Shown here piece by piece: positions 1 through 6,345 of a stretch of DNA of 19,541 bases. Numbering within the stretch: the first letter of the stretch is position 1; the number at the start of each line of letters is the position of its first letter. The notes beneath the pieces are model-generated. The model worked only from the letters and a program-made list of their open reading frames with translations. It made no database searches and was not told the origin of the DNA. The translations under genes and the position numbers were made by a program. This DNA comes from Prevotella sp. (GTDB taxonomy: Bacteria; Bacteroidota; Bacteroidia; Bacteroidales; Bacteroidaceae). The stretch is from the NCBI GenBank assembly GCA_021204735.1, contig JAJPYV010000265.1, forward strand, positions 1-19,541, written 5' to 3'.

Positions 1-170
1 CTGCTGTCCGGTCCTGCTGCCGTAAATCCGTTGCGCCACTCCCCTTGCTCTACCCACTGCTGGGCTTTCTCTACCAAATCTTTGTCATACTGATTTGTAT
101 ATACTTCCTGTGCCATCATGTTGGCTGAAATGAGCAATGTCATTATTGCCGTCAAAATCGTTTTTTTCAT
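1..170 (-). CDS. Exported protein, 5' end only (possible YhcH/YjgK/YiaL family)
   Basis: An open frame on the minus strand starts at the ATG at 168-170 and runs off the left edge. It gives 56 residues beginning MKKTILTAIMTLLISANMMA, a clean Sec signal peptide (KK, a hydrophobic core, then small residues) with a likely cut before QEVYTNQYDK. The visible mature part contains a segment reading AQQWVEQGEWRNGF. A W-x(n)-GEWRNG stretch just after the signal resembles the start of secreted Bacteroidales YhcH/YjgK/YiaL (DUF386) proteins, which are associated with sugar metabolism. This family call rests on memory of one short motif and is weak; the exported nature is solid. A Bacteroidetes-type -7 element lies about 45 bp upstream, so the gene probably has its own promoter although panB upstream runs in the same direction. 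Confidence 0.7.
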   Translation of the reverse strand, partial: MKKTILTAIMTLLISANMMAQEVYTNQYDKDLVEKAQQWVEQGEWRNGFTAAGPDS

Positions 171-213
171 AATATTATTTTTTATTATTAATATGCTATT
201 TGTGTGTTATGAA

Positions 214-221
214 CAAATATA
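214..221 (-). promoter_or_regulatory. Candidate -7 element (TATATTTG) for the left-edge gene
   Basis: On the minus strand this octamer reads TATATTTG, an exact match to the Bacteroidetes -7 consensus TAnnTTTG, about 45 bp before the start codon at 170. No TTTG is seen at the expected 19-21 bp upstream spacing, so only half of the promoter is supported. It lies directly beside a 7-bp inverted repeat (222-228 with 252-258). Confidence 0.4.
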
Positions 222-270
222 TGAGAGAGCGATGCTCAATAGAGTAATTTATCTCTCAATAATAATGTCT

Positions 271-1092
271 TCAATATGACTCTTCTGCGTTGGGGAAAGT
301 GTTGTCTTTTACATCACTCACATACTGCCCTATCGCATCGGTCATTATGGTACTCAGGTCACAATATCTCCTCAAAAAACGTGGATTAAAGCCTTTCGAC
401 ATTCCAAGCATGTCGGCTATCACAAGTATCTGTCCATCGGTATAGCCGCCTGCTCCGATTCCTATTGTCGGAACTTTCAACGTCTCTGATACTGTCTTGC
501 CCAACTTTGCTGGTATCTTTTCCAATACTACTGCAAAACAGCCTGCTTCTTCAAGCAACTTCGCATCTGATATGAGCTTCTCTGCCTCCAAAACTTCCTG
601 GGCTCGCACTGCGTATGTCCCGAATTTGTTGATGCTCTGTGGCACTAACCCTAAATGACCCATTACGGGGATTCCTGCGTCTATTATTCCTTTTACAGTG
701 TCGATAACTTCTACACCGCCCTCTAACTTCAGGGCATCACAACCGCTTTCTTTCATGATGCGGATGGCATTCTTCACGCCTTCTTTGCGGTCTATCTGGT
801 AACTGCCAAAGGGCATGTCGCATACCACCAAGGCGCGCTTTACGGCTCTAACTACCGACTTTGCGTGATATATCATCTGGTCTACAGTTATCGGCAACGT
901 GGTTCCGTTTCCTGCCATCACGTTTGACGCGGAGTCGCCTATCAGTATTCCGTCTATTCCTGCTCCGTCTACTATGCCTGCCGTCGTATAGTCATACGAC
1001 GTGAGCATCGATATCTTCTCTCCTCGCTGCTTCATCTCAATGAAACGGCGTGTCGTGACTTTTCTGTTGTCACTAACTAAATATCCTGCCAT
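271..1092 (-). CDS. panB: 3-methyl-2-oxobutanoate hydroxymethyltransferase (ketopantoate hydroxymethyltransferase)
   Basis: PanB transfers a hydroxymethyl group from 5,10-methylene-tetrahydrofolate to alpha-ketoisovalerate, the first committed step of pantothenate (vitamin B5) and hence CoA synthesis, in the cytoplasm. The 273-residue product has the usual length and the family landmarks: [11 protein letters not shown] near residue 28, IGDSASNV (Asp53), [10 protein letters not shown] (Asp92), LKLEGG (Glu124), GHLGLVPQS near 145, and [10 protein letters not shown] (Glu191). By comparison with E. coli PanB, Asp53, Asp92 and Glu124 correspond to the Mg2+ ligands and Glu191 to the catalytic glutamate, so the enzyme should be active. 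No panC or panD is in the window. The HAD gene upstream is co-directional with a 71-bp gap that contains a possible -7 element. Confidence 0.97.
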   Translation of the reverse strand: MAGYLVSDNRKVTTRRFIEMKQRGEKISMLTSYDYTTAGIVDGAGIDGILIGDSASNVMAGNGTTLPITVDQMIYHAKSVVRAVKRALVVCDMPFGSYQIDRKEGVKNAIRIMKESGCDALKLEGGVEVIDTVKGIIDAGIPVMGHLGLVPQSINKFGTYAVRAQEVLEAEKLISDAKLLEEAGCFAVVLEKIPAKLGKTVSETLKVPTIGIGAGGYTDGQILVIADMLGMSKGFNPRFLRRYCDLSTIMTDAIGQYVSDVKDNTFPNAEESY

Positions 1093-1144
1093 TCTCTGTT
1101 CTTTTTCTTAACGCTAAGTGTTCCCACCTCGCTTAATTTCTGTG

Positions 1145-1152
1145 CAAATTTA
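1145..1152 (-). promoter_or_regulatory. Candidate -7 element (TAAATTTG) upstream of panB
   Basis: The minus strand reads TAAATTTG, an exact TAnnTTTG match, 53 bp before the panB start codon and just beyond the end of the HAD gene. No good TTTG partner is present at 19-21 bp; the nearest is a TTGA at about 22 bp, inside the HAD coding region. It may let panB be transcribed apart from the HAD gene. Confidence 0.35.
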
Positions 1153-1163
1153 ATGTCTTTATT

Positions 1164-1817
1164 TCATTCCATATCAAGAATACCACATATTTTTCGATAA
1201 TCAAGGCTTCTGAAATCGGATATCACGTAATCAGAATATGGCGCTATCGCTTCTGCTGCATTGGTCGTAGCAAGTCCCACTACCTTCATCCCTGCTGCAC
1301 GCCCTGATTTCAGTCCGTTGAAACTGTCCTCAAACACTACGCATTGCTCTTTGGGCAGTCTGAATTTTTCCGCTCCTTTCATATAGCAATCGGGATCGGG
1401 CTTGCTCTTCTCAAAATCTTCAGATGTCAGTATCGCGTCAAACAGGTCGTTAACTTCGGGGCGTGCCGCATACACTGTGTCCATCTTCAACTTATTCGAA
1501 CTGGTTATTATGGCTGTCTTCACGCCATTCGCCCGCAAACTCATGATGAAGTCCATGAAGCCTTCGATATATCCGAATGTCATCTGCTGCTCAAATTCAT
1601 TGAGTTTTTTTACTATCTCCACCTGCTTATCTTTCATGTCAGCGAAATATCTGTCGAATATCTGCACCAACGTCTGCCCCTTTATCTCCTTCTCTAATCC
1701 TGGTCTCTCAGGATGATATTGTCTGCATTGTCCGCCCCAGAAAATTGAATATTGACTTTCCGTATCGAATACGACACCATCTAAATCAAAAAGTGCCGCT
1801 GCAAATGGTTTACTCAT
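1164..1817 (-). CDS. HAD-superfamily hydrolase, beta-phosphoglucomutase/phosphatase-like (subfamily IA)
   Basis: This is a 217-residue cytoplasmic HAD enzyme with all four motifs. Motif I is FDLDGVVFDTE (nucleophile Asp11, acid/base Asp13). Motif II is the Thr105/Ser106 region in AIITSSN. Motif III is Lys139 in KSKPDPD, and motif IV is FEDSFNGLKSG with Glu163 and Asp164. The helical cap between residues about 15 and 90 and the DLDGVVFDTE and KPDPD signatures fit the subfamily that holds beta-phosphoglucomutase, phosphoglycolate phosphatase and sugar-phosphate phosphatases. The substrate cannot be told from the sequence. The gene stands divergent to the DUF3298 lipoprotein gene and upstream of panB in the same direction. 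Confidence 0.9.
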   Translation of the reverse strand: MSKPFAAALFDLDGVVFDTESQYSIFWGGQCRQYHPERPGLEKEIKGQTLVQIFDRYFADMKDKQVEIVKKLNEFEQQMTFGYIEGFMDFIMSLRANGVKTAIITSSNKLKMDTVYAARPEVNDLFDAILTSEDFEKSKPDPDCYMKGAEKFRLPKEQCVVFEDSFNGLKSGRAAGMKVVGLATTNAAEAIAPYSDYVISDFRSLDYRKICGILDME

Positions 1818-1842
1818 TATTGTTCGTTTTTATTTTATTCTG

Positions 1843-1850
1843 CAAAATTA
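1843..1850 (-). promoter_or_regulatory. Candidate -7 element (TAATTTTG) for the HAD gene
   Basis: The minus strand reads TAATTTTG, matching TAnnTTTG, 26 bp before the HAD start codon. The upstream element at the usual spacing is not TTTG, so this is a weaker promoter call than the divergent one at 1879-1910. Confidence 0.4.
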
Positions 1851-1878
1851 ATCATTTTACAAAATAAAACGGAAATTA

Positions 1879-1910
1879 TTTGTGACTTTCATACGTTTCT
1901 AATAATTTTG
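1879..1910 (+). promoter_or_regulatory. Bacteroidetes-type promoter for the DUF3298-rsmG-MBL-ruvC-ABC cluster
   Basis: TTTG at 1879-1882 is followed after exactly 20 bp by TAATTTTG at 1903-1910. Both parts and the spacing match the known consensus of the Bacteroidetes primary sigma factor (TTTG, 19-21 bp, TAnnTTTG). Transcription would begin near 1917, leaving a leader of about 20 nt before the ATG at 1937. This is the best promoter in the window. Confidence 0.75.
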
Positions 1911-1936
1911 CATAACTTAATCAATTTACTTTCAAG

Positions 1937-2755
1937 ATGAAAAAATTGCTTTTTTCGGCTTGTCTCGTCCTTTCCGCTATTTCTTGGGCGTGCTCGTGCC
2001 AACACAAAGCGGGCTCTATCCTCGTTGGAAAGGATAGTATTTCATTCGACAGCATTAAGGTTGACTCTACTGTATTTCTGGCTGATGGCGATGCCGCAAG
2101 TCCTGCTTGCCATATTAGTCTTAGTATCACCTACGCTATCGGGAAAAATGCTGACTATATCAACGATTCTATTATACGCTCTGGTATCTTAAGTCCTGAC
2201 TATTTCTCTATATCGTCTCAAAAATTGTCGGTTGAGGAGGCTGTCGACTCATTCATGTCAAGGTATCTAAGTGAGTATAAGCATGATTACGGTGAACTCT
2301 ACAGGGCTGACAAGGCTCACAGTGCGTCTTACAATTGTGAGTATATCGTCAACACATCTATCATGCAAGAGTCTGACGATTATTTCACTTATGTGGCTAA
2401 TATCTACAATTATGGAGGTGGTGCGCACGGCATATCGGTGGTGATTACAAAGAATGTCAATGTGAAAAATGGCAAGATTGTGTCGTTGAAAGATATCTTC
2501 GTGCCTGGTTATGAGCGCGACCTCAACGATATCATCGTTGATAATCTTTGCGACCAGTTTAAGGTGAAAAGTCTTGAGGCACTCAGGCAAAAAACTATTT
2601 TCTTGGGGATTGATGTGTATGCGCCTGACAATTTCATAATCGGCAAAAAGGATATCACGTTTATTTATTCGCCCGATGAGATTGCAAGTCATGCCACAGG
2701 CGAGATTAGGGTTAAAATTTCCAACGATGATTTAAAGGATTTGTTCAGGAAATAA
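1937..2755 (+). CDS. DUF3298/RsiV-type domain lipoprotein
   Basis: The 272-residue product starts MKKLLFSACLVLSAISWACS, a lipoprotein-like signal with Cys19 (after S-W-A) as the likely lipidated residue, so it should be held in the cell envelope. The body has the plan of DUF4163/DUF3298 proteins: an N-terminal part with beta-rich segments (ISLSITYAIG), a helix-forming stretch (SVEEAVDSFMSRYL), then the hallmark YNYGGGAHGISV at about residues 155-166, followed by NVKNGKIVSLKDIFVPGY. The same fold forms the sensor part of anti-sigma factor RsiV, but there is no anti-sigma helix or membrane anchor here, so a regulator role is not supported. Function is unknown. It is first in the cluster, and its stop is 1 bp before the rsmG start. 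Confidence 0.82.
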   Translation: MKKLLFSACLVLSAISWACSCQHKAGSILVGKDSISFDSIKVDSTVFLADGDAASPACHISLSITYAIGKNADYINDSIIRSGILSPDYFSISSQKLSVEEAVDSFMSRYLSEYKHDYGELYRADKAHSASYNCEYIVNTSIMQESDDYFTYVANIYNYGGGAHGISVVITKNVNVKNGKIVSLKDIFVPGYERDLNDIIVDNLCDQFKVKSLEALRQKTIFLGIDVYAPDNFIIGKKDITFIYSPDEIASHATGEIRVKISNDDLKDLFRK

Positions 2756-2756
2756 C

Positions 2757-3377
2757 ATGGAGCTTATCTTAAAATATTTCCCTGAACTGTCTGCTGAACA
2801 ACTACGGCAATTCGCGGCTCTATATGAACTCTATCGTGAGTGGAATGCAAAAATCAACGTGATTTCCCGCAAGGATATTGATAACCTCTACGTGCATCAT
2901 GTGCTCCACTCTCTCGCTATTGCGAAAATTATCAATTTCCGACAGAGCTCAAGGGTGCTGGATTTCGGCACTGGGGGTGGTTTCCCTGGCATTCCTCTCG
3001 CTATCTTGTTTCCTGACGTGAATTTCAAACTGATTGATGGCACTGGCAAGAAAATTCTCGTGGTCAACGAGGTGGCTAAGGCTGTCGGTCTGCACAACTG
3101 TGTGGCGGAACACCTGCGTGGGGAGGATGAGAAGGGACTTTTCGATTTCATAGTTTGCCGTGCCGTTATGCCGATTCCTGATTTGGTGAAAATCGTCAGG
3201 AAAAATGTCTCTAAAAAAAATAATAATGCCATACCTAATGGTCTTATTTGCCTTAAAGGTGGCGATGTTGCTGATGAGATATGCAGGTTCAAGAATATTG
3301 CGGAGATTACTGAGATTAGCAACTTCTTCCATGAGGATTGGTTCGTTGACAAGCATGTCATTTATTTGCCATTGTAA
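2757..3377 (+). CDS. rsmG: 16S rRNA (guanine(527)-N7)-methyltransferase RsmG
   Basis: RsmG (GidB) methylates N7 of G527 in 16S rRNA using S-adenosylmethionine. The 206-residue product is of family length. It has YREWNAKINVISRKDIDN near residues 26-43, HHVLHSLAI, and the SAM-binding glycine loop VLDFGTGGGFPGIPLA near 66-81. LIDGTGKKILVVNEVAKAVGL follows as the second SAM-contact region, then FIVCRAV. Loss of this gene is known to give low-level streptomycin resistance in several bacteria. A run of eight A at 3213-3220 lies inside the gene, encoding part of a KKNNN stretch. The start ATG follows the upstream stop by 1 nt, suggesting translational coupling. Confidence 0.96.
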   Translation: MELILKYFPELSAEQLRQFAALYELYREWNAKINVISRKDIDNLYVHHVLHSLAIAKIINFRQSSRVLDFGTGGGFPGIPLAILFPDVNFKLIDGTGKKILVVNEVAKAVGLHNCVAEHLRGEDEKGLFDFIVCRAVMPIPDLVKIVRKNVSKKNNNAIPNGLICLKGGDVADEICRFKNIAEITEISNFFHEDWFVDKHVIYLPL

Positions 3378-3389
3378 AATTTTATATTT

Positions 3390-4031
3390 ATGAAGATACA
3401 ACGTTTCGTATGTAATATGTTTGAGGAGAATTGCTACGTGGTCAGTGATGATTCCAATGAGTGTGTCATTGTCGACTGTGGTGCGTTTTACGAGGAGGAG
3501 AAAAGGGCTATAATTGGTTATATCCGTGACAACAACCTCCAACTGAAACATCTGCTTTGCACGCATGGGCATATTGACCATAATTTCGGAAATAAGGCGA
3601 TTTTCGATGAGTTTGGCATCGGCCCTGAAATTTGTAGTGGTGATGAGCATCTGCTAAGTATGCTCCGTGAACAGGCTACTGCACTTGTGGGTATCGACTA
3701 CACCGAACCACAACCTGCGGTGCGCAATTTCTTCTCTGACGGTGATACTGTGTCTTTCGGCTCTCATTCATTCAAAATAATCAACACGCCGGGTCACTCT
3801 CCCGGTGGGGTGTTCTTCTATTGCGAGGATGAGTCTATGGCTTTCTCTGGCGATACGTTGTTCCGCATGAGCATCGGGCGCACAGATTTTATTGAGGGTA
3901 GCTATGAGGATATCATCAGCAGTCTGAAGAATATTGTGGCTAAGTTGCCGAAGGATACTTTGATTTTGCCTGGACATGGACCGCAGACATCTATAAAAGA
4001 TGAATTGTTGTACAACCCATATATGAAGTGA
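3390..4031 (+). CDS. MBL-fold metallo-hydrolase (glyoxalase II-like)
   Basis: A 213-residue cytoplasmic metallo-beta-lactamase-fold hydrolase. The metal ligands are all visible: the HxHxDH motif in [11 protein letters not shown] (His59, His61, Asp63, His64), His136 in NTPGHSPGG, Asp155 in FSGDTLF, and His196 in LPGHGPQT. The N-terminal [10 protein letters not shown] and the [15 protein letters not shown] segment are typical of the small YcbL/GloB-like group, which hydrolyses thioesters such as S-lactoylglutathione or related substrates. The C-terminal glutathione-binding domain of true GloB is absent, so the substrate is uncertain. It follows rsmG by 12 bp and precedes ruvC by 16 bp, co-directional, so it is probably in one transcript with them. 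Confidence 0.93.
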   Translation: MKIQRFVCNMFEENCYVVSDDSNECVIVDCGAFYEEEKRAIIGYIRDNNLQLKHLLCTHGHIDHNFGNKAIFDEFGIGPEICSGDEHLLSMLREQATALVGIDYTEPQPAVRNFFSDGDTVSFGSHSFKIINTPGHSPGGVFFYCEDESMAFSGDTLFRMSIGRTDFIEGSYEDIISSLKNIVAKLPKDTLILPGHGPQTSIKDELLYNPYMK

Positions 4032-4047
4032 TTTCTCTCGTATTAGA

Positions 4048-4626
4048 ATGGTAACGGCTAAAGCAGAAAGGATAATTTTGGGTATCGACCCCGGTACGAA
4101 TGTCATGGGCTATGGTCTTCTGAAGGTTGTGGGCAACAGGGCTTCTATGATGGCTATGGGGGTTATCGACATGAGGAAAATGCACGACCCGTATCTGCGT
4201 CTTGGCAAGATTTTCGAGAGGATTACAAGCGTCATCACTGAGTTCCTGCCTGATGAGATGGCTGTCGAGGCTCCTTTCTTCGGCAAGAATGTGCAGTCGA
4301 TGCTGAAATTGGGCAGGGCGCAGGGAGTGGCTATCGCTGCTGCTATCAATCATGATATCCCTATTCATGAGTATGCGCCTCTTAAGGTTAAGGTGGCTCT
4401 CACGGGTCAGGGACTGGCTTCTAAGGAGCAGGTGGCTGGCATGCTGAAACGTCTGCTTAATATTAAGGATGAGGATATGACGCCTTTCATGGATGCGACA
4501 GATGCGTTGGCGGTAGCTTACTGCCATTTCCTGCAGTCTGACACGCCTGTGTCTACGGCTAATTATCGTGGGTGGAAGGATTTTGTTAATAAGAATAAGG
4601 ATAGGACTAATGCAAAGGATTATTAG
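4048..4626 (+). CDS. ruvC: Crossover junction endodeoxyribonuclease RuvC
   Basis: RuvC cuts Holliday junctions during recombination and repair, working with RuvAB. The 192-residue product has the RNase H-like active site: Asp14 in [14 protein letters not shown], Glu74 in [11 protein letters not shown], and Asp149 and Asp152 in [13 protein letters not shown], matching E. coli Asp7, Glu66, Asp138 and Asp141. [15 protein letters not shown] and [22 protein letters not shown] are also diagnostic. It is slightly longer than E. coli RuvC because of a C-terminal tail rich in Lys, Asn and Asp. Its last 17 nt overlap the start of the ABC ATPase gene, which implies coupled translation. ruvA and ruvB are not in the window. 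Confidence 0.97.
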   Translation: MVTAKAERIILGIDPGTNVMGYGLLKVVGNRASMMAMGVIDMRKMHDPYLRLGKIFERITSVITEFLPDEMAVEAPFFGKNVQSMLKLGRAQGVAIAAAINHDIPIHEYAPLKVKVALTGQGLASKEQVAGMLKRLLNIKDEDMTPFMDATDALAVAYCHFLQSDTPVSTANYRGWKDFVNKNKDRTNAKDY

Positions 4627-6091
4627 GATTGTTAATGGTATCACGCGAATGCCTGCGTGGAGAATGGCTGTGCCTGTAAACTTTGAACTGGATGATGGTG
4701 AGAACATCGCTATCGTGGGGCGCAACGCAAGTGGTAAATCGTTGTTCGTTGATATTATTACTAATAGGCATCCGCTTATTTTAAAAGACCCGGAGTATGA
4801 TTTCTTCCCAAGTAAGAAGTCGCTTATATCTGACAACATAAAATATATCACGTTCAAAGATTCTTACGGTGAGAGCGACGGCACTTACTATCTGCAACAG
4901 CGCTGGAATCATCATGATATCGATGAGGGTACGCCTACTGCTGGGGAATTGCTCGATCAGGCTTACTGTCTTTTGGGGGAGGATTCTGAGGAGCGTAGAC
5001 ATCTTAAAGCACATCTTTATGACCTGTTTCAAGTTGGGCACCTTCTTGATAAGTATATCATCTTTCTTTCAAGTGGTGAGTTGCGCAAATTCCAACTGAT
5101 TAAGACGCTTTTCGCTAATCCTCGTGTGCTCATCATTGATAATCCTTTCATCGGACTTGATGCGGAAACTCGCGACCAACTGAAACAACTTCTATCTGTG
5201 CTTTCTCGTGAGAGGGCATTGCAGATTATCATCGTTCTGGCTAAATCGGATGAAATTCCTGACTTTATCACGCATGTAGTTGAGGTTGAGAATATGGTCG
5301 TAAAACCGAAGATTCCCATACAAGAGTACCTCGCTAACGTGAAATCTTATCCTGAACATCTGCTGAGTGATGATAAACGTAGGGCTATCCTTGACATCCC
5401 TTACAAGGATGTGGAATATCATAGCGATGAGATTGTGAAGATGAACAATACTACTATCCGTTATGGACAGCGTACCATCATTAAGGATTTGAATTGGACT
5501 GTCCGCAACGGCGAGCACTGGGTGCTCTCCGGGCAGAATGGAGCTGGCAAGTCAACGTTGCTTAGTCTTGTTTGTGCTGATAACCCACAGGGATATGCTT
5601 GCGACATCGAACTGTTCGGCAATCCTCGTGGCTCTGGTGAGAGTATTTGGGACATCAAGAAGCATATCGGTTATGTGTCGCCTGAAATGCACCGTGCTTA
5701 CCGCTATGACATCGCTTCTATACGTATCGTGGCGAGTGGACTCAAGGATTCTGTCGGTCTTTACGCTAAACCTGATGAGACTGAATATGAGAAATGCCGC
5801 TACTGGATGGATATCTTCGGTATTGCTGATTTGGCTGAACGACCTTTCTTGAAATTGTCCGATGGTGAGCAGCGTCTCGTCCTCCTCGCCCGTGCTTTCG
5901 TCAAAGACCCGGAATTGCTTATCCTTGATGAGCCTTTCCATGGTCTTGACATCCGCAACCGTTTAATGGTAACTGAAATCATCGAAACATTCTGTGAGCG
6001 TAAGAACAAAACAATGATCTTCGTCAGCCACTACATGGATGAGCTCCCCAAATGCATCGACCACTCCATCACTCTCCAACGTATCGTATAA
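4610..6091 (+). CDS. Tandem ABC-type ATPase, ModF/PhrA-like, no membrane domain
   Basis: A 493-residue protein with two ABC nucleotide-binding domains and no membrane segments. Domain 1 has Walker A GRNASGKS (37-44), signature LSSGE (154-158) and Walker [13 protein letters not shown] (173-184), where the usual catalytic Glu is Asn178. Domain 2 has Walker [10 protein letters not shown] (308-316), signature LSDGE (416-420), Walker [13 protein letters not shown] (about 436-447) with the normal Glu, and switch His474 in VSHYMDE. The two-domain soluble layout and DEPFHGLD fit the ModF/PhrA group, whose role is poorly defined. I chose the ATG at 4610, which gives an N-terminus ([15 protein letters not shown]) that leads straight into the first beta-strands. 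An in-frame ATG at 4568 lies deep in ruvC and would add a basic stretch with no family likeness. Confidence 0.88.
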   Translation: MQRIIRIVNGITRMPAWRMAVPVNFELDDGENIAIVGRNASGKSLFVDIITNRHPLILKDPEYDFFPSKKSLISDNIKYITFKDSYGESDGTYYLQQRWNHHDIDEGTPTAGELLDQAYCLLGEDSEERRHLKAHLYDLFQVGHLLDKYIIFLSSGELRKFQLIKTLFANPRVLIIDNPFIGLDAETRDQLKQLLSVLSRERALQIIIVLAKSDEIPDFITHVVEVENMVVKPKIPIQEYLANVKSYPEHLLSDDKRRAILDIPYKDVEYHSDEIVKMNNTTIRYGQRTIIKDLNWTVRNGEHWVLSGQNGAGKSTLLSLVCADNPQGYACDIELFGNPRGSGESIWDIKKHIGYVSPEMHRAYRYDIASIRIVASGLKDSVGLYAKPDETEYEKCRYWMDIFGIADLAERPFLKLSDGEQRLVLLARAFVKDPELLILDEPFHGLDIRNRLMVTEIIETFCERKNKTMIFVSHYMDELPKCIDHSITLQRIV

Positions 6092-6169
6092 CCCTCTTAA
6101 CTTATAACTTTTAATTCCCTCAAGCAAAATGAATTCTTAATTCTTAATTCTTAATTCTTAATTTGCATC
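6092..6169. repeat. 7-bp-period AT-rich minisatellite, copy A
   Basis: Right after the ABC stop codon come loose heptads (CTCTTAA, CTTATAA, CTTTTAA at 6094-6114). A CTCAAGCAAAATG head (6118-6130) follows, then four perfect AATTCTT units at 6132-6159 and a final AATTT. Only a few bases separate the tract from the ATG of the small gene at 6170. The heptads put TAA in all three frames on both strands. No GC-rich hairpin terminator is seen in this gap. Sister copies lie at 11551, 13610 and 15681. Confidence 0.85.
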
Positions 6170-6340
6170 ATGCAGCTCCTCATCGTCATAATAATCCTAA
6201 TTCTTGCCCTCATTTACGTTGCCTATTCTCTTTACAAGGCATTTACGCAGAATAAGGGTGACAGGTGTTATGGTTGTCCCTTAAAGGAAGCCTGTGACAA
6301 GAAAAAGAAGGAAGATTCTTGCCCTCCTAAGAAAAAATAG
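6170..6340 (+). CDS. FeoB-associated Cys-rich membrane protein-like small protein
   Basis: A 56-residue open frame with ATG at 6170 and TAG at 6338. It begins with one strong membrane helix (MQLLIVIIILILALIYVAYS) followed by LYKAFTQNKGDRCYGCPLKE and a Lys-rich tail with CPPKKK. The four cysteines (33, 36, 42, 51), including a CxxC just after the helix, match the plan of the short FeoB-associated Cys-rich membrane proteins. Those are found near ferrous iron transport genes in Bacteroidales and may bind metal. No feoA or feoB is in the window, so a link to iron is by family likeness only. It follows the ABC ATPase gene on the same strand across a repeat-filled gap, and its stop is 5 bp from the convergent stop of the fimbrial tip gene. 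Confidence 0.72.
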   Translation: MQLLIVIIILILALIYVAYSLYKAFTQNKGDRCYGCPLKEACDKKKKEDSCPPKKK

Positions 6341-6345
6341 CGATG

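Noticed and set aside
4568..4609. Upstream ATG start for the ABC ATPase
   Set aside because: It would add 14 residues read from within ruvC in another frame, with no likeness to the start of ABC proteins. The ATG at 4610 fits the domain start.
1344..5941. Open frames opposite or overlapping the HAD gene, rsmG, the MBL hydrolase, ruvC and the ABC ATPase
   Set aside because: The annotated genes on these stretches have complete catalytic motifs. The overlapping frames have none.
6094..6164. CRISPR array or tRNA-linked repeat
   Set aside because: The period is only 7 bp, with no spacers and no cas genes, so it is a simple minisatellite.
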